A stretch of DNA of 64,000 nucleotides from Pseudonocardia halophobica (GTDB taxonomy: Bacteria; Actinomycetota; Actinomycetes; Mycobacteriales; Pseudonocardiaceae): assembly GCF_027922425.1 (NCBI RefSeq), contig NZ_BSFQ01000005.1, positions 1 through 64,000 of the forward strand. The letters are read 5' to 3'. The notes beneath the pieces are model-generated. The model did no database searches. It was not told where the DNA came from and was given only the letters and a program-made list of their open reading frames with translations. This document shows positions 17,701-25,478 of this stretch, piece by piece; within the stretch, counting starts at the first letter, position 1; each line of letters begins with the position of its first letter. A program made the translations under genes and the position numbers.

Positions 17701-17837
17701 GCGGTGGCTTCGGCCGGCGTCGGAAGGTGGTCGGGAAGGTACGGCGCGCCCAGCGCCACGAGAGCCAGGGGCAGCCCGGCCAGGAGCCCCAGGAGCACGA
17801 CGGCGGCGACGACGCCTCGGCACAGCCGGGCGATCAT
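14778..17837 (-). CDS. Large membrane LysM protein with C-terminal BTAD-like regulatory domain
   Basis: 1019 residues. The N-terminus has three hydrophobic segments (about 5-30, 55-75, 100-120). Two LysM peptidoglycan-binding repeats follow (YTVRDRDTLWDIASRELGD near 150 and VTVRPGDSLAAIAGRTLHD near 215). Next are a Pro/Thr-rich stretch of about 75 residues, another transmembrane helix (near 340-360), a large central domain, and a C-terminal winged-helix plus TPR-like region ('HPRGVSVDKLATDLWP' onward) of the bacterial transcriptional activator type. Such LysM-BTAD proteins are regular members of actinobacterial Tad/Flp loci and probably link the pilus machine to the cell wall. The ATG overlaps the upstream stop. 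Confidence 0.8.
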   Translation of the reverse strand: MIARLCRGVVAAVVLLGLLAGLPLALVALGAPYLPDHLPTPAEATAALYGFQDGRLLLGTLVIAGWVGWLYLVVSTITELVVAVRHGARPTITRRRAGRALTGVLIMWLMAAFASQAVAAPALADAGSISTAGPARAGPETPSSPGPQYTVRDRDTLWDIASRELGDPLRWREIFDLNSGREQPGGGRLTSGALLRTGWVLVLPPAEVPAAVTVRPGDSLAAIAGRTLHDPARFPELFDANVGRPQPDGGTLRDPNIVRPGWLLRIPTASPPNGQPAPDRQPPQTPVAPPTTSAPPTTPAPTSDPAPTTTVAPTTTVPAPITAAPSDTAPPADSPTSAIVQWGGAGLATAGVLTALALLRRRQQRARGYRRQIAVPGPEQGRHEVAAAAVARPSDGDLVTLALSCIPNDLDPPDLQTAVLSTDGVELRFADDTQLPRPFLVGESGRSWLMPAESGLALGEDPINPYPAVVTLGLAGGSTHLVDLEHHGVVLLDGHPDRARDLLRSIVVELGTSRWADAVEVVVSGLEPDLARLPSSRVRHIADIAGAIETGSRKLELVTRGLGSHDQVLARRRRDPWGDAWVVTVVAVADPTSPDGLDELLTDIHTGPRRSVVVLVANGTAGLPGFRLPLDDQGSLESGIHAEQMSATFAANLLDVIGTTYRPDKPVPPAADEHRWATDMAADGAWTPTDVTTSNPWQQTVLFDAVPDPAPAPDPAPEPVLQTVDPAAERALLRVQRDDPELDDDLARWHSSETPPNPLVGILGPPVLRAPGTTPVSRQPWFLEIAVYLALHPRGVSVDKLATDLWPATRQAKESTVRRALVDVRAWAGHAPDDPNDFYLPTGTPGVATQYRLTRFLLDWDLFRRLRKRANALAKAGRVDDAVADYSAALQLVRGPILRSDREHGYGWLRNPDQHLDSIIPGWVVDTAHELVDLTLEHGDLGTARWAAEASRLADPELTHDRPLLDLMRIAHAEGNLAEMREHADLLLSERGFEVGEDLPSESFAVFHQLFPNGIDGRR

Positions 17838-18259
17838 CCGGCACCTCCGCTGGCGACGACGATCGGCTGGGCCTCGCCGAAGCCTTCGGCTGTCACCTCG
17901 TCGATCCCGAGGAGTCCGAGGAAGACCGTCGGGCGCGCAGCGGTGGCCTCGACCCGCACCGCTCCGTCCACGACGACGACGGTGCCCGTCACGCCCGCCT
18001 CCGCGAGGTGGTCGAGCGCCGCCGCCTGGGCGCGGTCGACGTCGATGGCGACGACCCCGCGGCGCAGCGCCACGGTGTCGACCTCCTGCCCGCCGGCCCT
18101 CGCCGCCTCTTCAGCGGTGGCGGTGACGGAGGCGAGCAGCTGTGCTTTTCGTACGCCGTCGATCCCGAGCCCGAGGCACAGGACGAGTGCCAGCACGAGA
18201 ACCGCGGCAGGCGCGGCCATGACGCCGCCTCCGCGCTCGCGGTCGTCGGAGAGGATCAC
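17834..18259 (-). CDS. TadE-like pseudopilin / Tad-neighbourhood protein
   Basis: 141 residues from GTG 18259, which overlaps the preceding TGA. The N-terminus 'DRERGGGVMAAPAAVLVLAL' has the Glu/Arg-Gly cleavage context and hydrophobic helix of Tad pseudopilins. The rest is a small exported domain. It corresponds to the Rv3654c-type 'TadE-like' protein that closes TadE series in actinobacteria. Confidence 0.75.
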   Translation of the reverse strand: MILSDDRERGGGVMAAPAAVLVLALVLCLGLGIDGVRKAQLLASVTATAEEAARAGGQEVDTVALRRGVVAIDVDRAQAAALDHLAEAGVTGTVVVVDGAVRVEATAARPTVFLGLLGIDEVTAEGFGEAQPIVVASGGAG

Positions 18260-18666
18260 GACGCCTCCCGGTACCGGTCGATCACGCTGACCGCGGTCGC
18301 CTCGACGGCGTAGGTCCCAGGGGCTCCTGGGAGGACGAGGTCCGACCAGTCGACCTCGCATCGGACGGTGGCGCGGACCGACGCGCCGTCGTCCGCGGTC
18401 GTGATGACATCGACTGTGGCGCAGGAAATTCCACGGTCCTGGAAGACCGCTCGTGCGGCGTCCGTCGCTTCCGCGGTGGCGCCCGCGGGATCGCGCTGGA
18501 CCGAGGCGACCCGTGCGGCGGCGCGGGCGGCATGGTCCGAGGTCGCCTCGGCGAGGCTGAGGCGCATCGTCGCGATTCCGAAGGTGAGGACGAGGCCGAG
18601 GACGCCCGCGACGATCGCAGCCTCGACGGCCGGTCCACCTCCGCGCTCGTGGTCCGGTGGTGTCAC
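18256..18666 (-). CDS. TadE-family pseudopilin
   Basis: 136 residues beginning MTPPDHERGGGPAVEAAIVA: a short charged leader, a Gly-Gly processing context, and a Glu at the start of the hydrophobic helix, the class III prepilin signature. The exported part has two cysteines (in ISCATVD and VRCEVDW) likely to form a disulfide. It starts at an ATG overlapping the previous stop. Confidence 0.8.
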   Translation of the reverse strand: MTPPDHERGGGPAVEAAIVAGVLGLVLTFGIATMRLSLAEATSDHAARAAARVASVQRDPAGATAEATDAARAVFQDRGISCATVDVITTADDGASVRATVRCEVDWSDLVLPGAPGTYAVEATAVSVIDRYREAS

Positions 18667-19049
18667 GCGGCGGGCCGTTCGAGGGCGCCTGTGGCAGTGC
18701 GGCTGATGGGGAGGTCGAGGACGGGCAGAACCGTGAGCACCTCGCCGGTGACCACGACGTCGAGGGAGCCGTCGGGTCGGACGATCGCCTCGGTGCGGGG
18801 GTTGAGCAGGACGCGGGCGGCCGAGCGTTCGAGGAACCGGCGGGCCGTCTCCTCGGCGTCCGCGGCGGACTCGGCACCGTAGTGTCTCCCGCTGCGGACC
18901 CCGTCTTCGGCCGCGGTCATCGCGAGCTGAGAGGCGAAGGCGTACAAGGAGATCTGGACTCCGGTGAGGACGAGAGCCAGGGTGCCGCTCCAGAGCAGTG
19001 CGAGCTGGGTACTGACAGCACCACCCCGCTCGTGCTCCGGGGGCGTCAC
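18663..19049 (-). CDS. TadE-like pseudopilin with the same leader type
   Basis: 128 residues beginning MTPPEHERGGAVSTQLALLW. The leader is nearly identical to that of the next gene (MTPPDHERGG), pointing to duplication and to a common peptidase. One transmembrane helix is followed by an exported alpha/beta domain with the NPRTEAIVRPDGSLDVVVTG hairpin. Overlaps on both sides are 4 bp. Confidence 0.75.
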   Translation of the reverse strand: MTPPEHERGGAVSTQLALLWSGTLALVLTGVQISLYAFASQLAMTAAEDGVRSGRHYGAESAADAEETARRFLERSAARVLLNPRTEAIVRPDGSLDVVVTGEVLTVLPVLDLPISRTATGALERPAA

Positions 19050-19249
19050 TCCAGGGCTCCGATCTTCTTCGCGATGTAGGCGCCGACCCCGAGTGCGATG
19101 GCGCCGCCGAGCACGGCTCCGGCGCCGATGTGGAAGCCCTCGTCGCTGTTCCGGCCCCCGCCGCGTTCGTCGACGGGGCCGACGCGCTCCTGCAGGGCGA
19201 GGAAGGCCTCGCTCACGAGCAGCGTCAGTCGGTGGTAGAGCGACCTCAT
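19046..19249 (-). CDS. Flp-pilin-like small protein
   Basis: 67 residues with a basic amphipathic N-terminus, a short hydrophilic stretch and a C-terminal hydrophobic helix (HIGAGAVLGGAIALGVGAYI) ending KKIGALE. It has the strongest ribosome-binding site of the operon, AAGGAGG 5 nt before the ATG, as expected for a major structural subunit. The usual Glu5 of Flp pilins is not evident, so it could instead be a small accessory membrane protein. Confidence 0.6.
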   Translation of the reverse strand: MRSLYHRLTLLVSEAFLALQERVGPVDERGGGRNSDEGFHIGAGAVLGGAIALGVGAYIAKKIGALE

Positions 19250-19267
19250 GGGGCCTCCTTGGTCGGA

Positions 19268-20143
19268 TCAGCTGGTCAGCAGGGCGGTGGTCGCGGGGTA
19301 GAGGACCCAGGCGGCGATGAGGAAGACCTGCAGCGCGCCGGGGGTGCTGAGACGAACGCTCGCGCGGTTGGCCTCGGCGCGCGCGTCGCTCCGCAGCTCG
19401 TCGGACAGGCTCGTCGCACGGGCCAGGAGGGTGTCGATCACGGCACCGCCGTCGTCGCCGGCGCTACGCGCGATGTCGGCGAGATCGTCGAGCTCGGTGA
19501 GGTCGATCTCGTCGGCGAGCCGTGCGAGGCCGTGCCAGGGCATCTGGCCTGCTCGGACTGCGATCTCGAGGTGGTGAGCGATCCGGGCCATCGCCCAGCT
19601 GGACTGGAGAAGGCGAGCCGGCTGCTCCAGCGCGGTGGCCACTCCCGCGCCGCCCCTCCGCAGCAGGCTGACCTGCTGAAGATAGGCGACCACCGCGTAG
19701 CGCATCTCGTCCCGGAGGTCGTCGGCGCGGTCACGCAGCCGCCGGGTGGCGCCGGTCCAGGCGGCGACGGCCCCGGCGACGGTGACCAGTGCGGGCACGA
19801 CCGCTGGAAGCTGGGCGTCGAGCACCCAGAGGACAAGCGCCAGAACGGGCCCCGCGGCGGCGTAGGACATCGCCGTGAGGAGGCGACGGACGACGAAGTC
19901 CTCGCGGCTCGTCGCCGTGATCCGTAGGTCGGCGAGGTCGACTCCCAACGGAATCCGTTCGACCAGGCGATGGAGCGACCCGCCGCTCCGGCCTACTCCC
20001 GGGTGTCGACCGCGGCGCTGCTCGTCCAGCATGTCGAGGCCGTCGTCCAACCGCGGGTGCCACGGCCGGAGCCCCGTCACGAGGACGGCGATCGCGAGGC
20101 CGAGCAGGCCGCCGCTGAGCGCTCCGAGCAGGGGAACGCTCAT
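19268..20143 (-). CDS. TadC-like inner-membrane platform protein
   Basis: 291 residues with four hydrophobic segments (two near the N-terminus and centre, one at the end) and the GspF/T2SSF domain, including the 'DDLADIARSAGDDGGAVIDTL' helix hairpin. With TadB it forms the membrane platform that the TadA ATPase drives. The start ATG at 20143 overlaps the TadB stop. Confidence 0.85.
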   Translation of the reverse strand: MSVPLLGALSGGLLGLAIAVLVTGLRPWHPRLDDGLDMLDEQRRGRHPGVGRSGGSLHRLVERIPLGVDLADLRITATSREDFVVRRLLTAMSYAAAGPVLALVLWVLDAQLPAVVPALVTVAGAVAAWTGATRRLRDRADDLRDEMRYAVVAYLQQVSLLRRGGAGVATALEQPARLLQSSWAMARIAHHLEIAVRAGQMPWHGLARLADEIDLTELDDLADIARSAGDDGGAVIDTLLARATSLSDELRSDARAEANRASVRLSTPGALQVFLIAAWVLYPATTALLTS

Positions 20144-21033
20144 CGCGCTCCGCCCAGGAAGCGAGGCTCTGGCCGACCGAGCGCGATGCGGCGCATCCAC
20201 ACCAGCAGCGCGAGGGTCGCGGCGACCAGCACTGCCATGACCACCTGGCCGACCGGGGTCGAGTAGTCGGCGGCGAAGCCCGGCACGAACATGAGCAGGA
20301 CGAACACGGCAGCCTGGATCAACAGCAGGGTCGTGATCGACTGCCGGGACTCGGCGCGCTCCGCCTCGACCTCTCGCCGGCCCCGGACGTCGCGGTCGAC
20401 GCCGTCGGCGAGCTGCCGCAGGACCGTGGCGATCCCCGTGCTCTGTTGGCGCAGCGCAAGTCCGAGCGCGGCCGCGACGGTGTCCCCGACGCGGTCGTCC
20501 ATGGTCTCGGCGAACTCGTGGAATGCCGCGTCCTGATCGGCGTGGCTGCTCTCGAGCCGGCCGGCGAGCCTGCCGACAGGGCCGGCGATCGCCTCCGGTG
20601 CCGTCCGGGCGGAGACGACGATGGCCTGGGCGAGCCCGACCGCGCCGCCGCCACTCAAGGTGTCGGCCATCCGACGGCACCAGGTCCCGAGTGCGGCGAC
20701 GACGTCGATGCGCTCGCGGGCGACCCGTCCCGACCCGAGCAGCCAGGGGAGCCAGATCCCGGTGCAGGACATCGCGACGCCTGCGACGGGCCATCCGGAC
20801 AGCAGCCAAACACCGACGCCGGCGAGGAGCCATGCCAGGATCCGGTTGCGGTCTCTGCGCGGGCTGCTCCCCGGCGTCCGGGCCGCCGAAGTCAGTGCCT
20901 TCACCTGCGTCGACCAGCGCGACACAGTGGTCCGTGGCGGCGCGGGCGCGTTGCGAACCCCCGCGACGCCGAGGACGAGGCCGGTGAGCAGGCAGAAGCC
21001 TGAGATGCCGCCCAGTGCCATCACCCATGTCAT
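20140..21033 (-). CDS. TadB-like inner-membrane platform protein
   Basis: 297 residues. N-terminal hydrophobic helices are followed by a cytoplasmic helical T2SSF domain ('LRQQSTGIATVLRQLADGVD') and two C-terminal helices. It pairs with TadC as usual for Tad machines. The start ATG at 21033 overlaps the TadA stop by 4 bp. Confidence 0.85.
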   Translation of the reverse strand: MTWVMALGGISGFCLLTGLVLGVAGVRNAPAPPRTTVSRWSTQVKALTSAARTPGSSPRRDRNRILAWLLAGVGVWLLSGWPVAGVAMSCTGIWLPWLLGSGRVARERIDVVAALGTWCRRMADTLSGGGAVGLAQAIVVSARTAPEAIAGPVGRLAGRLESSHADQDAAFHEFAETMDDRVGDTVAAALGLALRQQSTGIATVLRQLADGVDRDVRGRREVEAERAESRQSITTLLLIQAAVFVLLMFVPGFAADYSTPVGQVVMAVLVAATLALLVWMRRIALGRPEPRFLGGAR

Positions 21034-22382
21034 GGCCGACCCACCTCGATCCGGTCCGGTCGCGTGACGAAGCTCAGGTCGACGCCTGCCTCCTCGAAGG
21101 GCCACCGCTTCTGAGGTGCCATCTGCAGCCGCGGGCGCGGGTCGCCCGAGCCGAGATCGGGCGCGAAGATCCGGTTGACGGCGATGGTCCCGAGCTCGTT
21201 GATGTCGGTGACCTCGGAGATCTCCGAGACGAAGCGGTGCCGTCCGCCCAGTGCCGGGTGGTCGAGCTGGCGCATGTGGACGACGTAGTCGATGCCCTGC
21301 GCGACGAGTCGGCTGATGAAGCGGTCCGTCCACCCGGCCGCCGCTCCCTTCAGCGCGGCGGTGGCGAGGCGCTCCAGCGCCTCGGCGGAGGAACCCGCGT
21401 GCAAGGTGCACATCGAGCCGGGCATCCCGGCGGTCATCGCCTCGAGCATGGCGAGCGCCTCCTCGCCCCGCACCTCACCGATGATCACGCGGGTCACGGA
21501 GAGCCGGAGGGTCTGGTGCAGCAGCGCCGAGAGCGTCATCTCCCCGGCCCGCTCCCCGCCCGGGCCGGAGAACTCCGTGGAGCCGGGTCTCGCCTCCATC
21601 GCGACGATCAGCGGAGAGGCGCCGCGGAGGAGGTGGAGCCTCAGCTCGCACTCGGTCTCCAGGGTCGCGATGCGCTCACCCGGCGGGATCTCCCGTGCGA
21701 TGGCGCGCAGCAGGGTGGTCTTCCCGCAGGCCGGTTGGCCGGTGACCAGGATGTTCTGCTTCGCGGCTATCAGGGCGCGGAGGAAGCGCGCTGCTTCCGC
21801 CGACAAGGCCCCCCGCGCCACGAGATCGTCGAGCGTCATGTCCATCAGCCGGTGCTTGCGGATCGTGACCGTCGGCCGGGGGACGACGTCGCGGAGTGCG
21901 GCCAGCCGGGACCCGTCCGGCAGCTGCATGTTCAGGCACGGCTGGGCCGGGGTGAAGGCCCGCTCGGAGGTCCCGTGATGGGCCGCAATGTGCTGGATCT
22001 GCTGGATGAGCTCCGCGTCGCTGGTGGCGATGGCGTCGCGGGCGACTCGGATCTCCCCGCCGCTGAGCCGCACCAGGGGCGGCTCGGCGCCGACGAGGTA
22101 GATGTCCTCGACGTCGGGTAGGTCAAGGAGCGCCTGAAGCTGACCGAGCCCCCAGATCCCGCGCTCGACGGAGAGCAGGACCTCCGACTCGTCGGCCTGG
22201 TCGAGCACGGGCTGCCCCCTGCCCAAGCGCGCTCGCGCCTCGACCTCCAGCTCGGCCTGGATCAGCGCCCGGAGCGCTTGGCGCTCGTCGTCCGCGGTCA
22301 TGCCTGCCCGCGGCGGCTGCTCGGCGAGCTGCGCGATCACGCGTCCGCGGATGACGTCGATGACGACCTTGTCGACGGTCAT
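21030..22382 (-). CDS. tadA: Tad pilus assembly ATPase (CpaF/TadA)
   Basis: 450 residues of the PulE/VirB11 secretion ATPase superfamily. It shows an N-terminal domain, Walker A GQPACGKTT (residues 215-223), an Asp box around LETECELRLH, Walker B with VIIGEVRG near 300, and a His box MCTLHAGSS. This hexameric cytoplasmic motor powers pilin polymerisation and possibly retraction. All catalytic motifs are intact, so the operon should have a working motor. The ATG overlaps the upstream stop. Confidence 0.92.
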   Translation of the reverse strand: MTVDKVVIDVIRGRVIAQLAEQPPRAGMTADDERQALRALIQAELEVEARARLGRGQPVLDQADESEVLLSVERGIWGLGQLQALLDLPDVEDIYLVGAEPPLVRLSGGEIRVARDAIATSDAELIQQIQHIAAHHGTSERAFTPAQPCLNMQLPDGSRLAALRDVVPRPTVTIRKHRLMDMTLDDLVARGALSAEAARFLRALIAAKQNILVTGQPACGKTTLLRAIAREIPPGERIATLETECELRLHLLRGASPLIVAMEARPGSTEFSGPGGERAGEMTLSALLHQTLRLSVTRVIIGEVRGEEALAMLEAMTAGMPGSMCTLHAGSSAEALERLATAALKGAAAGWTDRFISRLVAQGIDYVVHMRQLDHPALGGRHRFVSEISEVTDINELGTIAVNRIFAPDLGSGDPRPRLQMAPQKRWPFEEAGVDLSFVTRPDRIEVGRP

Positions 22383-23107
22383 GCGCTCCGCCCCGCGTGG
22401 TCGGCCGCCGCCAGCCGGGAGGCGGTGAGGAGCATCGCCTGCTGCAACTTCCCTCGATGGAACCGCGGGCCGGGCTCGGCGCCGTCGGTCCAGTGGCGGG
22501 CGCCGCCCGGATCGTTCGGGAGGACCGCCGCGAGGGGCAGCCCGCAGGCGCGGGAGATCTCGTCTGCGCTGTAGGGCCGGTCGGGGCCCACGACGACGAG
22601 ACGAGGACTTGCCATCGTCCGAGGCAGCAGCGGGACGGCCCGGGCGACGTGTCGGACCGCGGCGAGGTGCGACCGCGTCACGATGAGGATCGCGGCCGAG
22701 TAGGCGAGCACGGCGGTCATCGGGTGCGTGGGATTGAGACGACCACAGTCGACGAGGAGGTCGGCGCCGTCGAAGGACCCGAGCTGCTCCGCTGTCCTCG
22801 GCCAGTTCACCGCTGCGGCCGCCTGTGGCGAGCCGAACCCGGCCAGGATCAACGGGCCATGCTTCGCCGGGCGGAGGACGTGTCGACCGAGGGGACCCCG
22901 GAGATTGCCGAGTCGAGCCTCGGCGAGCACATCGAGGATGCCTCCTGCCGCCGACACCCGCCCACCGCCCAGTCCGACGAGCATGTCCCCGCCCTGCGGA
23001 TCGAGGTCCACCGCGACGGCAGGGCGTGGCCAGCTCGCCGCCAGACCGACGACTGTGGTGGTCACACCGGGGGAGCCCTTGAAGGACAGCATGCTCACGA
23101 CGGTCAC
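22379..23107 (-). CDS. TadZ/CpaE-like MinD-superfamily protein with an altered P-loop
   Basis: 242 residues from GTG 23107. The deviant Walker A region reads FKGSPGVTTTV: the MinD signature lysine (KG) is present but the second, catalytic lysine before Thr is replaced by Val. The rest follows the MinD fold (AVAVDLDPQGGD, DLLVDCGRL). TadZ proteins localise the Tad machine, often to a pole, and several are degenerate ATPases. Overlaps the upstream SAF gene by GTGA. Confidence 0.75.
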   Translation of the reverse strand: MTVVSMLSFKGSPGVTTTVVGLAASWPRPAVAVDLDPQGGDMLVGLGGGRVSAAGGILDVLAEARLGNLRGPLGRHVLRPAKHGPLILAGFGSPQAAAAVNWPRTAEQLGSFDGADLLVDCGRLNPTHPMTAVLAYSAAILIVTRSHLAAVRHVARAVPLLPRTMASPRLVVVGPDRPYSADEISRACGLPLAAVLPNDPGGARHWTDGAEPGPRFHRGKLQQAMLLTASRLAAADHAGRSA

Positions 23108-23733
23108 CGGTCCTCCACCAGAACGATCACGGCACGCCCGGCCAGAGACGCCCGCGCCACCACCGGACCGTCGGCGACCCTGACGAGGACCTGCGCCGTC
23201 CGGTGCTGGGCCGTTCCCCCTACCCGGACGATCTCGCCGTCCACGGAGGTACCGGCCGCGTCGTCGGAGCCATCGAGGACGAGGACTCGATCCCCGGCGC
23301 CCAAGCCGTCCGCCGGGATCTGGCCCTCCCGCCCGCTGACCTCGATGACCGCCATCCCCGGTGCCGGGAACAGCACGCTGCGCAGGAGCCCAGGGCTGAT
23401 CAGCTGGCCTCGCTCGACCGGTGACGTGAGGGGTTTGCCCACGACGTCGGCTTGCCGGGACCACGGGACCGAGGCGAGACCACTGCCGGTCGGGATCTGC
23501 ACCTGGACCAGGTCCTCGATCGCCAGCGACTCGCCACGAGGTACGTCGCGGTTTGCCGCGATCACCGCCTCGGACTCGCGCACCACAGCGACGACCGCGA
23601 CTCCCGCCAGCAGCCCGACCACCCCGAGAACCGCCGCCAGGCTCCGGTAGAAGCGTCGGCCCCGACGTCGTGGGGCAGTACGGGGCGATGCAGGTGACTC
23701 GGTCGATCGTGTGTCGGGCTTCCGCAGCATCAT
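23104..23733 (-). CDS. SAF-domain protein (CpaB/RcpC-like)
   Basis: 209 residues with an arginine-rich N-terminus, one transmembrane helix (about 32-52) and an exported SAF/beta-clip domain ('ANRDVPRGESLAIEDLVQVQ', 'VERGQLISPGLL'). CpaB-type proteins help assemble Tad pili at the envelope; in actinobacteria there is no outer-membrane secretin, so only this part is kept. ATG-ATG doublet start at 23733 overlaps the upstream stop. Confidence 0.8.
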   Translation of the reverse strand: MMLRKPDTRSTESPASPRTAPRRRGRRFYRSLAAVLGVVGLLAGVAVVAVVRESEAVIAANRDVPRGESLAIEDLVQVQIPTGSGLASVPWSRQADVVGKPLTSPVERGQLISPGLLRSVLFPAPGMAVIEVSGREGQIPADGLGAGDRVLVLDGSDDAAGTSVDGEIVRVGGTAQHRTAQVLVRVADGPVVARASLAGRAVIVLVEDR

Positions 23734-24584
23734 CGGCCACCTCCGGTCACGAGAACCTGGACCTCGTCGACGGGGACCTCGAGCTCGGTGTCCAGACGAA
23801 GCTCCTGCCCGCCCACGACCGGTTGACCGCCCGAGAACCCCTCCCAGCCGACCTGCCACACCGCGGTCGCCACGATCGTCCAGCGACCAGCGCCCGCGGT
23901 CCTCGCCGGCAGAGACCGCTCCTCGTAGGTGTATCCGCAGTCGGGTGAAGGGCCGGGCTGACCCGTCCAGGGCGTGCCCGGCCCCGTGCAGAACACCTCG
24001 GCCCCGTCCGGCCCCATCGACCACTCGACGCCGGACAGCCGTGCTGTCGCGACGACGTTCGCGTCCCCGACGGCGGCGCTCGCCGTGGCGGCCTCGGCCG
24101 CGCCCTCTGCCTGGTCGATCCACAGCCAGACCGGGACCCCGACGTATGCCTCGTCCTGCCCGGACAGGCGGATGGTGGGCTTCTGGAGTTCGAGCCTGTT
24201 GATGGCGATCCTCGTCGGAACCGCCGGGTCGACGGGTGCCGCGGCCTGCGCGACGGCTGCGGGAGCACCGGCCACCGATACCTCCTCCGGCGGAGCGATG
24301 CCGAGCAGGTTCTGGCGGAGCATCTCCGGGATCCGCTCCGCGATCTCGCGGCTCGGCGCGATGCTCGGCCGCCTCGGCGCAGCCGGCCGATCCTGCGCCG
24401 GCTCCTCGACCGGCTGGTGCGCCGACGGGCCACCCGGGCGGCCCGGATCGGCGGCCTCGACCAGGCACAGCCCCATGGCCGAGAGCACCCGGCACCCACC
24501 CGGTGCCGCGGACGCGGTGGCGTGGCCGAGGTACGGAGCGACGAGCAGGGCCGTCGCGACGGTCGCGACCCGGCGGGTCAGCAC
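23730..24584 (-). CDS. Secreted protein of the Tad operon
   Basis: 284 residues. The N-terminus MLTRRVATVATALLVAPYLG and the following ATASAAPGG give a classic signal peptide with an AxA site. The mature part has a helical middle and a beta-rich C-terminal domain containing four cysteines and WSMGPDGAEVFCTGPGTPW, resembling PKD/Ig-like exported domains seen beside actinobacterial Tad genes. It could be a pilus-associated adhesin or cap; no direct homologue is recognised. GTG start overlaps the previous stop by 7 bp. Confidence 0.7.
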   Translation of the reverse strand: MLTRRVATVATALLVAPYLGHATASAAPGGCRVLSAMGLCLVEAADPGRPGGPSAHQPVEEPAQDRPAAPRRPSIAPSREIAERIPEMLRQNLLGIAPPEEVSVAGAPAAVAQAAAPVDPAVPTRIAINRLELQKPTIRLSGQDEAYVGVPVWLWIDQAEGAAEAATASAAVGDANVVATARLSGVEWSMGPDGAEVFCTGPGTPWTGQPGPSPDCGYTYEERSLPARTAGAGRWTIVATAVWQVGWEGFSGGQPVVGGQELRLDTELEVPVDEVQVLVTGGGR

Positions 24585-25108
24585 GGCTCCTCCGGCGACG
24601 GTGCCGTGCGCTCCACCCACCAGCGGTCCCCGTCGCGCACGATCTCCGCGCGGTAGCGGTACCGAGGGGTCTGGTTGGTCTGGTCCCCGAGTTGCCGCCC
24701 GTCTGCAGCAAGAATGCGCACGCCGGCGGCATCGAGGCAGTCGAGGACCGCGACCTTCCCGTCGGTGGCCGTCACAGCCGGGTCGACGGCGGGGGAATGG
24801 CCGAGCCGCCCCTCGACGTGCGCGTTCAGCGAGGCGTAGTTCTGGACGTCGAGAACCGCGGCGTCCAAGGCCTGCCCGCGAGCGAGCTGCCGCAGCTCCG
24901 CGGCCCAGTCCTTCGCGGCGGGGGCGGCGTTCGCGTCCTGGCTGACCCTGAAGAACTCGGAGTACGCCGCGAGCGCGGCGACCGTGGGGTCGGGCGCCGG
25001 CGGAGCCGGGTCCGGGCTGGGAGCGCTGCAGGCCGCGAGCAGGGCAGCGCCGACCAGCAGCACACCGAACCGCGGAGCCGAGCCGTGCTGCACACGAGGA
25101 AGAGCCAC
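24578..25108 (-). CDS. Lipoprotein, first gene of the Tad operon
   Basis: 176 residues from GTG 25108. Signal 'FGVLLVGAALLAACS' has a lipobox LAAC, so the mature protein is anchored in the outer leaflet of the membrane. The body is a helical region followed by a beta domain ending with WWVERTAPS, similar to NTF2-like VirB8/Mce-associated folds. The start is not certain, as the open frame extends further upstream without signal features. Confidence 0.65.
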   Translation of the reverse strand: MALPRVQHGSAPRFGVLLVGAALLAACSAPSPDPAPPAPDPTVAALAAYSEFFRVSQDANAAPAAKDWAAELRQLARGQALDAAVLDVQNYASLNAHVEGRLGHSPAVDPAVTATDGKVAVLDCLDAAGVRILAADGRQLGDQTNQTPRYRYRAEIVRDGDRWWVERTAPSPEEPC

Positions 25109-25131
25109 GAGTGCGATCCTGGTGGAAGTCG

Positions 25132-25314
25132 CGCAGTCTTCGTGCACTCTCGTGCGGCGATCGTGTTGAGATCGTGCTGCGGGCACCTGGCGCCACCTCC
25201 TTCGCGGCTCTGTCTCGGGCCGCAGGGTGCACGATGGCGTCGGCCGCCGAGGCGCTTTCGAGTTGAATGCTCCATGCGGACTAGCGGTAGCGCGAGCAGT
25301 GCACGAAGACTGCG
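25132..25314. repeat. 16-bp perfect inverted repeat with 151-bp spacer
   Basis: CGCAGTCTTCGTGCAC at 25132-25147 is the exact reverse complement of GTGCACGAAGACTGCG at 25299-25314. Arms so far apart suggest a looping regulator or a replication structure rather than a terminator. Confidence 0.6.
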
Positions 25315-25412
25315 GCCCTCGTGCGTAGCCCCTGAGCAGCAAGGATGTGACACGCCGACAGTGCGCGGCACGCTAGGCGCTGACGTTTGCAATCGTGAAC
25401 GCATTTCCGGCT

Positions 25413-25434
25413 CGGAGTTGTCCACAGATCGGCC
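25413..25434 (+). promoter_or_regulatory. DnaA-box-containing conserved site, copy 3
   Basis: CGGAGTTGTCCACAGATCGG followed by CC; the first 19 bases match copies 1 and 2 at all but one or two positions. It lies about 45 bp upstream of the 25479 gene. Confidence 0.55.
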
Positions 25435-25478
25435 AACGGGGGTAGCGCAGTGGGGACGCTCGGAGTGAGCGTGGTGCC

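Larger units (their letters stand above)
25109..25478. other. Control region between the Tad operon and the 25479 gene
   Basis: This divergent non-coding region must hold the Tad operon promoter. It contains a 16-bp inverted repeat with arms 151 bp apart, several CGTGC/GCACG repeats, and a DnaA-box site. The mix would also fit a replication origin of the excised element. Confidence 0.5.

Noticed and set aside
23104..24732. A 542-residue version of the SAF protein
   Set aside because: Residues before the MMLRKP start are arginine-rich shadow sequence of the secreted-protein gene; the overlap ATGA at 23730 fixes the start.
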